DNA of 64,000 nt, taken from an uncultured Fodinibius sp. (GTDB lineage Bacteria > Bacteroidota > Rhodothermia > Balneolales > Balneolaceae). Location of the stretch: the NCBI GenBank assembly GCA_913056235.1, contig CAJXMW010000006.1:85416-149415 (forward strand), given 5' to 3'. Position 1 is the stretch's first letter; the number at the start of each line of letters is the position of its first letter. Positions 8,842-17,310 of the stretch are shown here, in pieces. A program made the position numbers and the translations under genes. Below the pieces are notes generated by a model, which saw only the letters and a list, made by a program, of their open reading frames with translations, was not told where the DNA came from and ran no database searches.

Positions 8842-9309
8842 ATGGAAATCCGACTGTATCAAAAAGGCGACTCAAAGCAAGTTGTCAAATTATTACAAGA
8901 CACTGTAAACATTGTTGACACTCAAAGTTACGCAGAAATCGAAACCGGGACGGGCATGCTAGACCATGGACAATCGCAAGACTGGGAGTCATTCTTTCTT
9001 GAAAGTTTTACTATTGTAGCTGAAATCAATAGTACTATTGTTGGCGTCGCCCAAATTGAGGATGACGGTCATATTAACTGTTTTTACTGCCATTCTGATT
9101 TTCGGAGACAAGGCATTGGTGGTCAGCTATATACTGCCTTGGAAGATTATGCCAAAACCAAGCGGATTCCAACTATTTATACTGAGACCAACAACTCAGA
9201 TCGCCCCTTTTTCTTGCAAATTGGGTTTGAAGAGGTTCAAAAACAAAAAGTATTGATCGGTGGTAAAGTACCCACACACTTCGTTATCAAAAAAGATCTA
9301 CCATCATAA
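8842..9309 (+). CDS. GNAT family N-acetyltransferase
   Basis: A 155-residue single GNAT domain. The acetyl-CoA pyrophosphate-binding motif A is visible as RRQGIGG at 88-94, preceded by the beta4 strand (HINCFYCHSDF) and followed by YTALEDYAK. The late element DRPFFLQIGFEEV is the usual beta6-alpha4-beta7 end. These enzymes transfer an acetyl group from acetyl-CoA to an amine; the substrate cannot be deduced. The gene stands alone, with a terminator upstream. Confidence 0.88.
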   Translation: MEIRLYQKGDSKQVVKLLQDTVNIVDTQSYAEIETGTGMLDHGQSQDWESFFLESFTIVAEINSTIVGVAQIEDDGHINCFYCHSDFRRQGIGGQLYTALEDYAKTKRIPTIYTETNNSDRPFFLQIGFEEVQKQKVLIGGKVPTHFVIKKDLPS

Positions 9310-9405
9310 AGCTTCATATTCCCTTAACAAGCGGATTTTATACTTCCGGTCGATGGAAAAAATTCGTACATATATTACTTTTATTCATAAGTACTCAACA
9401 GGGCT

Positions 9406-9768
9406 ATGCTCCTGTTGATCTATCTCGCTGGGCTGGGATTCTCAACGCTATCCACCTCCTCACTATCTTCCCATCAACAGAGAAAAGCGACACACTGTAC
9501 GAGCAAATTTTGTATATGCTCTCACCACACAGGCCAGTGCAGCTGTGATCTGGCGACAACCTCGGAGACAGATACCGAATGTACATATAAAAAATGTGCT
9601 ACCCCCATCTCAGATAATTACACCGGTGGTTCAATTTCGACTTTTATTGTTGAGCAGCAACAATACTTCGCAGCCTTTCTTTCCGCTGATTATATAAGGA
9701 AAAGACTTGTGGACCTTCCATCACAATTCATGGCCGATCCTCCTCTGCATCCTCCACAGTTAGTCTGA
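9406..9768 (+). CDS. Secreted Cys/His-rich small protein upstream of a TonB receptor
   Basis: A 120-residue protein starting at ATG 9406 with a hydrophobic signal segment (residues 2-20). The mature region is rich in cysteine: Cys at 31, 36, 38, 45, 47, 59 and 64, with His at 30, 40 and 41 (HCTSKFCICSHHTGQCSC). This looks like a soft-metal-binding site. The protein ends in a proline/histidine tail (DPPLHPPQLV). It is followed after 86 bp by a TonB receptor that resembles copper receptors, so periplasmic copper binding or delivery is a reasonable inference. The start is uncertain: an alternative ATG at 9353 is in a different frame that stops early. Not related to any named family that I can assert. 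Confidence 0.55.
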   Translation: MLLLIYLAGLGFSTLSTSSLSSHQQRKATHCTSKFCICSHHTGQCSCDLATTSETDTECTYKKCATPISDNYTGGSISTFIVEQQQYFAAFLSADYIRKRLVDLPSQFMADPPLHPPQLV

Positions 9769-9832
9769 TTAGCGCTTCTTACACATTCTATCCGTGGCAT
9801 AGCTAACGGATCGCTATTCCAACAATCAGACT
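9762..9832 (+). promoter_or_regulatory. Nested intercistronic dyad, possible attenuator
   Basis: Between the Cys-rich gene and the TonB receptor there are nested inverted repeats. Outer arms are AGTCTGATT (9762-9770) and AATCAGACT (9824-9832); next come AGCG (9771-9774) and CGCT (9812-9815); inner arms are ATCCGT (9790-9795) and ACGGAT (9806-9811). The structure begins inside the stop codon of the upstream gene and is followed by TTTT. It could be an attenuator, an RNA switch, or a protein operator. Confidence 0.45.
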
Positions 9833-9854
9833 TTTAATATAAAGTGATGCAACC

Positions 9855-12164
9855 ATGTCTACACTTAAGCAATCATCAATGCTAATAGTATTGCTATTGA
9901 TGATGACCTTTCAATCACAAGCTCAAAATGCAAGTATAAATGGCACCGTGACAAATGCTAAATCGTCGCAGCCCCTGGCTGGTGTCAATATCCAAATTGA
10001 TAAATTGAACCGTGGGGCAGCAACCAACGCAGAGGGCAATTTCAAGATTAAAAATTTAAAGGCCGGCACCTACACTCTTACGTTTACCTATATCGGCTTT
10101 CAATCCCAAACATTAAAAGTAACGCTCACCGCGGATCAGCAAAAAGCAGTTGAGGTTCGTTTAAAGCCCCAATCTGTGACATTGAACGGGATCCAGGTAA
10201 CAGCACTTACTCCAAGTTTGGAGGTGAATGCTAATATGAAAGAATCCGAGGTCGAGGAGGCAAATCCGCGGGATTCGGGCGAACTACTGCGTAGTATCAA
10301 AGGCGTTAGTGCCGTTCGGCGCGGCCCTGTGGGACTCGATCCAGTGGTACGTGGCCTGCGCGAAACAGAAGTCGGCACATACCTCGACGGCACGCGCATC
10401 TTTCCCGGCGGACCGGCACGCATGGATTCCCCGCTCAGTCATCTCGATCCTTCCGCCATCCAATCCATCGAAGTAGTCAAAGGGCCCTATGCCCTGACCT
10501 GGGGCGCCGGCAATATGAGCGCCGTCAAAGTTGAGACCAAGCCGCTCAATACCATCAATCAGGTGCTTCGGGGCAACTTTTCCAGTGGGTACGATTCAAA
10601 CTACAACGCTTTTGAGGAGTCCATTTCACTGATGGGCAACCATAAAAAACTAGGTTATTGGATCCACGGGGCCTGGAGAGAAGGTAACGATTACACAACG
10701 GGAAATGGCACGATGGTCGCTGGCGACTTTCTCTCGCGTGAGATGCGGGGCAAGATCGCTTACCAGCTTTCTAACTCATCTCGCATAAATGTATCGCTGG
10801 GATACCAAGACCAGCAAGATCTCGATTATCCCGGACGACTGCTCAATGCCGATTATTTTCACACTACTAATATTGCGGCGGAATACAACTATAGTCCCGC
10901 GGATAAAACATTGCAATCGTTGACCGCAAAGGTTTATGTCAATGATGTCAACCACGGCATGGATAATGACGGTAAACCTACCGCACAACCCGATCCCAAC
11001 CGCATGCCGCCTCTTGCACTTGATTTCACAGTGGATGCCGATGTCCGGGTGAAGGGATATCGAACCGCAGCTACCTTTAAAACTGATGATTACTGGACCG
11101 TTGAAGTAGGCAGTGATTTCTACTCGGCCTACCGCTCTGCCCTGCGAACCATCGACTGCAGAGATGAAGGGATAACGCCCGCTATGTTTCCCCTTGTAGA
11201 TCCGATGTGGCCGCAAACCACCATTTCTGACCTCGGTTTCTTTGCTCGTGCCAAGCGCCCCTTTTCGGAGCAATGGACAGTATCAGCTACGTTCCGATTT
11301 GACTATGCACACGCCAATGCCGATACGCTCAGCGATTTCTTTGCCAACAATGTATCCTCTGATATGGAATCCTCGGAGATCAACGTCAGCGGTTCGTTAA
11401 CGACCAACTATACGCCTAGTGACCACTGGAGTATTGGAGCAGGCATAGGCTCCGTGGTACGAACAGCAGATGCCACCGAACGTTTTTCTGATCGTATTCC
11501 CGCCAGCAAGTCGCAGACCAGTGCCGAATTTACAGGAAATCCTGACCTGGATCCCGAGCGCAGCACCCAGGCTGATCTCTGGATAGATGTCTCCTATTCC
11601 AATTTTCGGGGGTCTCTCAATCTTTTTGGTCGCCTCATTGATGACTATATCACCTTGGAGGCCACCAATCTGCCCAAACGGTTGCCGCTTAGTCCCAATA
11701 CGGTGTACCGGTATATCAACGGTCAGGCTACCTTTTGGGGATTTGACCTCTCAACTTCGTATCGATTTCTACCACAGTTAAAGTACAAGGCTGGATTTAA
11801 TTATCTATGGGGACAGGATACCGAACTCAATGAACCGGCATTGGGCGTGGCTCCCTTCAGCATACAAACAGGATTACGCTACGAATCAACCAGTATACCA
11901 CTGTTTGCAGAAGGGACTTTGCACCTAGTAGACGAACAAGACCGCGTGGCCACAGCACGCGGCGAGGTGGCTACTAATGGATATACCACTGTTGACCTGA
12001 TTACCGGCTTCACGGTATGGAAAAGCGTTTCATTGCAGCTTGGCGTCAACAACCTATTTGATGTGGACTACGTAAATCATTTGAATGCGAAAAATCCGTT
12101 TTCCGGAATGCAAATTCCAGAACCGGGGCGGTATTTCTTTACAGATCTAAATATTCGCTTTTAA
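9855..12164 (+). CDS. TonB-dependent receptor, probably copper (OprC/NosA-like)
   Basis: A 769-residue outer-membrane receptor. Signal peptide about 1-23 (ending SQAQ), then a CarboxypepD-regulatory-like domain (about 25-110), a plug (about 120-230) and a barrel ending FFTDLNIRF. The plug reads DSGELLRSIKGVSAVRRG and GLDPVVRGLRETEVGTYLDG, then FPGGPARMDSP. That spacing, with GLDPVIRG and a GGxxRMDPP loop, is characteristic of the OprC/NosA copper receptors, which import copper or load nitrous oxide reductase. The preceding Cys/His-rich protein supports a metal role. The match is by motif memory, so iron chelates or other ligands are not excluded. An intrinsic terminator ends the unit. Confidence 0.8.
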   Translation: MSTLKQSSMLIVLLLMMTFQSQAQNASINGTVTNAKSSQPLAGVNIQIDKLNRGAATNAEGNFKIKNLKAGTYTLTFTYIGFQSQTLKVTLTADQQKAVEVRLKPQSVTLNGIQVTALTPSLEVNANMKESEVEEANPRDSGELLRSIKGVSAVRRGPVGLDPVVRGLRETEVGTYLDGTRIFPGGPARMDSPLSHLDPSAIQSIEVVKGPYALTWGAGNMSAVKVETKPLNTINQVLRGNFSSGYDSNYNAFEESISLMGNHKKLGYWIHGAWREGNDYTTGNGTMVAGDFLSREMRGKIAYQLSNSSRINVSLGYQDQQDLDYPGRLLNADYFHTTNIAAEYNYSPADKTLQSLTAKVYVNDVNHGMDNDGKPTAQPDPNRMPPLALDFTVDADVRVKGYRTAATFKTDDYWTVEVGSDFYSAYRSALRTIDCRDEGITPAMFPLVDPMWPQTTISDLGFFARAKRPFSEQWTVSATFRFDYAHANADTLSDFFANNVSSDMESSEINVSGSLTTNYTPSDHWSIGAGIGSVVRTADATERFSDRIPASKSQTSAEFTGNPDLDPERSTQADLWIDVSYSNFRGSLNLFGRLIDDYITLEATNLPKRLPLSPNTVYRYINGQATFWGFDLSTSYRFLPQLKYKAGFNYLWGQDTELNEPALGVAPFSIQTGLRYESTSIPLFAEGTLHLVDEQDRVATARGEVATNGYTTVDLITGFTVWKSVSLQLGVNNLFDVDYVNHLNAKNPFSGMQIPEPGRYFFTDLNIRF

Positions 12165-12190
12165 GCCAGATTAAAATCCATTAAATCGTT

Positions 12191-12218
12191 AAAGCCCGGT
12201 CGTTGTACCGGGCTTTTC
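12191..12218 (+). terminator. Intrinsic terminator
   Basis: Perfect 10-bp arms (AAAGCCCGGT / ACCGGGCTTT) around a CGTTGT loop, with a T run. It closes the TonB receptor unit. Confidence 0.85.
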
Positions 12219-12275
12219 TATTTATGATGTTCTGCAAAATGACGTTATTACAGGAAATCCTATCTAAATTCTAGA

Positions 12276-13081
12276 ATGATGAACATTGCCCTTGTCCAAC
12301 AGTCGTGTAGTCAAGATAAATTTCAAAATATGCAGCGAGGATTGAATGCTGCCCGTAAGGCCGCCGAGGCCGGCGCCAACGTCATTTGCTTTCCCGAGCT
12401 GGCTTTTGAGCCCTTTTATCCCCACCCAGATAATCCCCACCAACTTGCTGAACCTATTCCCGGCCCAATCACCGAGTCGTTTTCGAAGCTTGCCGCCGAG
12501 AAAGAAGTGGTCGTCGTACTTAACCTCTATGAACTGGATGGCGATAAAACCTACGACAGCTCTCCAGTCATTAACACCGATGGCTCTATTATGGGCACCA
12601 CGCGGATGGTTCATATCACCGATTATGCCTGTTTCCATGAGCAAAAATATTATGCGCCCGGAGATCATGGTGCTCCGGTTTATGATACGCCATTTGGCAA
12701 GATTGGTGTCGCTATCTGCTATGACCGGCATTATCCGGAGTACATGCGTGCGCTGGCTCTTAATGGGGCAGAAATGGTGATTGTACCCCAAGCCGGTGCC
12801 GTGGGCGAATGGCCTGAAGGACTATATGAAGCTGAGCTGCAGACCGCTGCCTTCCAGAACGGTTACTTTACCGCGTTGGGGAAGAGCCTAAACTTACCTT
12901 TGCTGGTGAATCTTTTATCTGTGATCCTGCCGGTAAAGTGCTTGCCCGGGCCGGACAGGGAACCGAAGAAACCTTGCATTGCGATGTAGATCCGTCAACG
13001 GTTAAAACATCACATGCCAAACAGTTATTTCTTTCCGATCGGCGACCTGAACTATATGCCAAATGGCTGGGTAAAAAATAG
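12276..13081 (+). pseudogene. Nitrilase-superfamily amidohydrolase, frameshifted
   Basis: From ATG 12276 the frame encodes a carbon-nitrogen hydrolase: the Glu motif in ICFPELAFEPFY, and the nucleophile Cys in GVAICYDRHYPEYMRAL. The subfamily has RMVHI where classic nitrilases have a Lys; I recall this in relatives. After GYFTAL (about 12880) the frame is wrong and stops at 12989. In another frame the true C-terminus continues RVGEEPKLTFAGES, then DPAGKVLARAG, to a TAG at 13079-13081. Relatives read ALCNRVG here. A 13-bp deletion between two GCGTTG repeats would produce exactly this junction and frame change, although the ancestral sequence is inferred. The product would be a truncated enzyme. 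Confidence 0.75.
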
Positions 13082-13391
13082 TTCTAATGAGATAGTATAT
13101 GTTGACTTTACTAATGTCAGCAAATCTTATATCTAGTAAAAACAATTACTTATACATATATTTTCCATACAGAGATGATTTGCAACTATGCTGAATGAGG
13201 ATGCCATAGGATTACTATTCGCTGGTTCGGCGTATGCGCCAGTACTCAATCATATCTTTTATGTACAATCTCTGCTCAATATACACATACACGAATGATT
13301 GCTAACTAGGTTGAACGAAGTTTGTAGACCCTTACTTCATGGAAAGAGGTATTATAAGTTGTCTCTATAATTTATTTCTGAGGGAAATCAT
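13082..13391 (+). other. Gap with no supported gene
   Basis: About 310 bases. A short hairpin-like GGCG-tat-GCGCC element occurs near 13226. No open frame and no terminator is convincing. It presumably holds the promoter of the following small broken gene. Confidence 0.35.
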
Positions 13392-13611
13392 ATGTCATAA
13401 AATTTTAAACAAGCACTTCAGAACGCTCAACAAGAGTGGATGGATATTGACGGCGTGATAGCAGTAGGACAAGCAAAGGCAGACAGTCTGATTGTATGAC
13501 GAATATATGGTAAACAACATTGGCTCAGTCAAGCAGCAGATCCCAACAGAGTATTGTGGTTTCCCGGTTGTATTCAGGGAAAGCGGCGCTCCTTTTGAAT
13601 CACAAAACTAA
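13392..13611 (+). pseudogene. Small conserved protein with nonsense codon and frameshift
   Basis: Reads ATG-TCA-TAA at 13392-13400, then continues in the same frame as NFKQALQNAQQEWMDIDGV, then IAVGQAKADSLIV, up to a TGA at 13497. In a second frame, overlapping at TATGAC, it goes on as YDEYMVNNIGSVKQQIP, then TEYCGFPVVFRESGAPFESQN, to TAA at 13609-13611. The joined product of about 72 residues resembles small proteins with a DGVxxVGxG start and a GFPVxFRExG end; I do not know a function. Two independent lesions, a nonsense codon at position 3 and a one-base frameshift, indicate real decay. Confidence 0.6.
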
Positions 13612-13662
13612 TTCTGCTTTTGACCTTTTCGGCTCTTTCCTATTTTTCATAGTGATTACTGA

Positions 13663-15123
13663 ATGAAGGGCCGAATCATGCTTGAAGGCGTATATCAGGG
13701 CAGCTATTGGATAAGCAGGTTTGTAATACAGCGTGGGCTGGGATTGATGTATCTGATTGCCTTTGCTGTTGCTATTAACCAGTTTCGTCCCCTTGTCGGT
13801 GAAAATGGACTCTTGCCCATCCCCCGGTTTTTACGACGTGTTTCCTTCAAAAAAGCCCCCAGTATATTTCACTGGCACTATTCCGACCGTTTCTTAGGCC
13901 TCATAGCTTGGAGTGGATTGGCACTGGCGGCACTGGCTACTCTTGGCTTTTCTGAAGCAGGTCCTTGGTGGTTATCAATCTTGATCTGGCTACTGCTCTG
14001 GGTTATTTATTTGTCAATTGTAAACGTTGGACAACTGTTTTATGGCTTTGGATGGGAATCGCTACTGCTGGAGGCTGGTTTCTATGCCATCTTTCTGGGT
14101 CCTATGCATTATTATGCTCCGTTGGTAATGATTTTCATTATTCGCTGGCTCGTTTTTCGCGTAGAGTTCGGGGCAGGACTCATTAAGATGCGCGGCGACA
14201 AGTGCTGGCGCGACCTGACCTGCCTCAATTATCACCATGAGACCCAGCCCATGCCCAACCCGATGAGCCGCTATTTTCACCTGATGCCGGAGTGGTTTCA
14301 CAAAATGGAGACGCTCTTTAACCATATCGTACAGCTTGGCGCAGTATGGTTACTGTTTTTGCCGCAGCCGCTGGCTACCATCGGGGCACTGCTCGTTATT
14401 TTGTCGCAAGGATATCTTATCATCAGTGGCAATTACGCCTGGCTTAACTGGATGACCTTGCTGTTGGCTTTTAGCGGAATCAGTGATGCGTACTTGTCAA
14501 CAGTGCTCCCCATGAGTATTCCCGATCAGCTTATCTCTCCCCTCCCTTTCCAGATTCTAATTATTATTTTAGGCTTGGGCGTGATATACATGAGTATTGG
14601 CCCGGTAAAAAATATGCTCTCGCGTAACCAGCGAATGAATGCCAGTTTCAACCCCCTGCATCTTGTAAATACATATGGCGCTTTTGGGTCTGTAACTCGC
14701 AAGCGATATGAAATCATTATCGAAGGTACGACGGATGAAACAATCACTGATGATACCGAGTGGCAGGCCTATGAGTTCAAAGGCAAGCCGGGCGATCCTG
14801 AACGGGTGCCACCGCAGTTTGCACCCTATCACTTGCGGTTGGACTGGCAGATTTGGTTTGCGGCCATGTCAAGTATCCGGTCGAATCCCTGGCTCTTGCG
14901 TTTTATCCTCAAGCTATTAGAAGATGATACGCCGTCGCAAAAACTCTTGAAGGAAAATCCATTCCCCGATCAGCCGCCTAAGTTTATTCGAGCTCGGCTG
15001 TTTCATTATCAATTTACTAATCGTAAAGAACGTAAAAAATCCGGCAACTGGTGGAAACGGCAATTAGAAGGAATCTACTTGCCTCCGCAATCACTTGAGG
15101 ATTTACGATATATTGATCTTTAA
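13663..15123 (+). CDS. Lipase maturation factor family protein
   Basis: A 486-residue membrane protein of the LMF1/DUF1222 family. Several spans occupy the first 300 residues. The family's conserved core is visible: GFGWESLLLEAGFYAIFLGP, FGAGLIKMRGDKCWRDLTC, LNYHHETQPMPNP and a MPEWFHKMETLFNH segment. A soluble C-terminal domain follows (YEFKGKPGDPERVPPQFAPY, then LRLDWQIWFAA). In animals LMF1 sits in the ER and is needed for folding of lipases. The bacterial relatives are common in Bacteroidota and their role is not established; handling of exported hydrolases is a guess. The start could also be the ATG at 13678. No adjacent lipase gene. Confidence 0.9.
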   Translation: MKGRIMLEGVYQGSYWISRFVIQRGLGLMYLIAFAVAINQFRPLVGENGLLPIPRFLRRVSFKKAPSIFHWHYSDRFLGLIAWSGLALAALATLGFSEAGPWWLSILIWLLLWVIYLSIVNVGQLFYGFGWESLLLEAGFYAIFLGPMHYYAPLVMIFIIRWLVFRVEFGAGLIKMRGDKCWRDLTCLNYHHETQPMPNPMSRYFHLMPEWFHKMETLFNHIVQLGAVWLLFLPQPLATIGALLVILSQGYLIISGNYAWLNWMTLLLAFSGISDAYLSTVLPMSIPDQLISPLPFQILIIILGLGVIYMSIGPVKNMLSRNQRMNASFNPLHLVNTYGAFGSVTRKRYEIIIEGTTDETITDDTEWQAYEFKGKPGDPERVPPQFAPYHLRLDWQIWFAAMSSIRSNPWLLRFILKLLEDDTPSQKLLKENPFPDQPPKFIRARLFHYQFTNRKERKKSGNWWKRQLEGIYLPPQSLEDLRYIDL

Positions 15124-15202
15124 CAAGGAATTTTTAAAATGAATTACGTTAACCATTAGTAATGTTGTAAATGAGTAAAATCAAATAAACAAAAACATTA
15201 TT

Positions 15203-15661
15203 ATGATTCTGCTTCAGTCTGACGAACTCAATAATCATCTGGATTCAATTATTCATCAAGAAACCCAACAGCACGACAATCATTTTGACCTAACAGTCGA
15301 TCAGATTCACCAGTTTACCGAAGGCGGATCGCTGGACTTTGGCGGTAGTGAGTTTCAGCCTGCCGAGAAGCGCAGGCTGGATCCGCAAAAGGATAATGAA
15401 GATGACGATTATGGCTGGTGGCACCTGCGCAAAGGTACGTACCAAGCTACAATGAATGAAACCATCAAGGAATTTGAAGATACCATTGCCCTGCTTACTC
15501 CTCATCCGCATGCGCAACAAGCTGGCATAGTGGCCAATACCAACATCCTATCAAGCGCCGAAGAGGGGGAATCAGTAACGATAAATTTTCGTGTTCCCGA
15601 AGCTGGATGCAACATTAAAGAAAATGCTCGATTTGCCGTACTTTATCTGCTTGCAAGCTAG
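15203..15661 (+). CDS. dCTP deaminase / dUTPase-fold-like protein
   Basis: A 152-residue protein. The central and C-terminal part follows the trimeric dCTP deaminase/dUTPase pattern: GWWHLRKGTYQATMNETIK, EDTIALLTPHPHAQQAG and a final NARFAVLYLLAS. In the true enzymes a conserved Ser/Arg pair and a catalytic Glu act on dCTP; here the PHPHAQQAG segment replaces the usual PRSSLxRxG, so catalysis as a deaminase is uncertain. It starts 80 bp after the lipase maturation factor and 37 bp before the oxidoreductase. Probably a divergent, possibly structural, member. Confidence 0.6.
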   Translation: MILLQSDELNNHLDSIIHQETQQHDNHFDLTVDQIHQFTEGGSLDFGGSEFQPAEKRRLDPQKDNEDDDYGWWHLRKGTYQATMNETIKEFEDTIALLTPHPHAQQAGIVANTNILSSAEEGESVTINFRVPEAGCNIKENARFAVLYLLAS

Positions 15662-15697
15662 TAATTCGATAAATCAAACAATCCAAAAAATAATTTA

Positions 15698-16696
15698 ATG
15701 GATACGGTAACCTGGGGTATTATTAGTACGGCCAAGATTGGAACTGAGCAGGTAATTCCTGCTATTCAAGAGGCTAACAATTGCACTGTCCAAGCAATAT
15801 CATCACGCGACAAAACAAAAGCTCGTCAGTCTGCAGAACAGCTCAACATCCCCGATGCCTACGGCTCGTATGAAGATTTGCTTGCTGACGATACCATCGA
15901 TGCTGTTTATAATCCGCTCCCTAATCATCTGCATGTTCCGTATACCATTGACGCTCTGGAGGCCGGCAAGCACGTGCTCTGCGAAAAGCCCATAGCAATG
16001 GATGCCGAGGAGGCTAAAAAGCTTAAGAAAGTCGCTGCCTCCTATCCCAACTTAAAGGTTATGGAAGCTTTTATGTATCGCTTTCATCCCCAGTGGCGGA
16101 AGGCCAAAAAAATGGTTGAGAATGGAGATATTGGCAAATTACAGACGGTGGAGTCATTCTTCTCCTACTGCAATGATGATCCTGACGACATCCGTAACAA
16201 AGCTGATATCGGAGGTGGAGGCCTCATGGATATCGGCTGTTACTGTATCTCACTTTCACGCTATTTATTCGGGAAGGAGCCCGAGAAAGTGATGGGGAAA
16301 TGGAAGATCGATGATCAGTTTCAAACCGATTACCTTGCGTCGGGCGTTCTCGATTTTGGTTCGGGCACAGCAACCTTTAGTTGCAGTACACAAGCGGCCG
16401 CACACCAGCGGGTAAATATCGTTGGCGAAACAGGCCGTATTGTTATTGATATACCGTTTAATGTTCCTCCTGGTGATGAAACTGATATTTGGCTGTATCA
16501 GGATAATCAGCAAGAAAAAATCACTTTTGACCCGGTAAACCACTATACCATACAAGCCAGGGCGTTTGCACAATCAATACTGGATGATACCTCCGTGCCC
16601 ACTCCTCTGGAAGACGCTGTCAACAATATGAAAACTATTGACGCCTTTAGAGCAAGTGCGCAACACAAGAAATATGACGCTGACACGAAGGAATAA
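15698..16696 (+). CDS. Gfo/Idh/MocA family oxidoreductase
   Basis: A 332-residue NAD(P)-dependent oxidoreductase. The N-terminal Rossmann strand and loop read TWGIISTAKIGTEQVIPAI. The conserved CEKPIAMD motif (about residues 94-101) includes the catalytic Lys. The second domain has AFMYRFHPQW and GGGLMDIGCYCISL, as in sugar or cyclitol dehydrogenases of the 1,5-anhydro-D-fructose reductase/GFO type. It would reduce or oxidise a sugar or inositol derivative with NAD(P)H; the substrate is unknown. The gene is 36 bp downstream of the dCTP-deaminase-like gene and 41 bp upstream of the TPR gene, so they may be cotranscribed. Confidence 0.9.
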   Translation: MDTVTWGIISTAKIGTEQVIPAIQEANNCTVQAISSRDKTKARQSAEQLNIPDAYGSYEDLLADDTIDAVYNPLPNHLHVPYTIDALEAGKHVLCEKPIAMDAEEAKKLKKVAASYPNLKVMEAFMYRFHPQWRKAKKMVENGDIGKLQTVESFFSYCNDDPDDIRNKADIGGGGLMDIGCYCISLSRYLFGKEPEKVMGKWKIDDQFQTDYLASGVLDFGSGTATFSCSTQAAAHQRVNIVGETGRIVIDIPFNVPPGDETDIWLYQDNQQEKITFDPVNHYTIQARAFAQSILDDTSVPTPLEDAVNNMKTIDAFRASAQHKKYDADTKE

Positions 16697-16737
16697 ATTT
16701 AGTATTTTAGACGCGAAATTATGTTCATACGGGTAAT

Positions 16738-17298
16738 ATGATGGGACAACAAACTGAGAAATTATTTGAACGTGCGAAGGTAAATCTCGACGAAGATAAT
16801 CACGAAAATGCTCTTCGCCTGTTCAATGAAGTGCTGAATCGTGAGCCTAGCCATAAAAAAGCCCTTCGCAGCAAGGGATTAATCAAAGTGTTGAATAATT
16901 CTGCTGAAGAAGCGGAAGAATTTCTGCTATTTGCCATTGAGCAGCAGCCCGAAGATGACCATCTCTATCAAATGCTGGGCACTTTGTATCATAATAATGA
17001 AGAACCCACCAAGGCCTTAGAACAATTCAAAAAAGCAGTAGAGTTAAATGACTCAAACGCTATCGCTCATCAAGGACTTGGGATGATTTATGCCCAGATA
17101 TTTGGAGAGCATCAGCAAGCCATTACCCATTTCAATAAGTCAATTGAAGGCAACAGTAATAAGGCTGAGATCTTTTTTAACCGGGGATGCAGCTACATGC
17201 TCATGGAAGAACGGGCAAAAGCCAAAGAAGACTTTCGCAAAGCCAGCGACCTTGGACACACTAAATCAAGGGAAATGCTAAAGAAATATTTCGACTGA
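16738..17298 (+). CDS. Tetratricopeptide-repeat protein
   Basis: A 186-residue soluble protein built from about five TPR units. Typical helix pairs are visible: DEDNHENALRLFNEVLNREP, YQMLGTLYHNNEEPTKALEQ followed by FKKAVELNDSNA, and AHQGLGMIYAQ. No signal peptide or other domain. TPRs mediate protein-protein contacts; the partner is unknown. The end converges with the large minus-strand gene, 12 bp apart. Start at 16738 or 16741 is equally possible. Confidence 0.82.
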   Translation: MMGQQTEKLFERAKVNLDEDNHENALRLFNEVLNREPSHKKALRSKGLIKVLNNSAEEAEEFLLFAIEQQPEDDHLYQMLGTLYHNNEEPTKALEQFKKAVELNDSNAIAHQGLGMIYAQIFGEHQQAITHFNKSIEGNSNKAEIFFNRGCSYMLMEERAKAKEDFRKASDLGHTKSREMLKKYFD

Positions 17299-17310
17299 TG
17301 CTGTTCTTAG

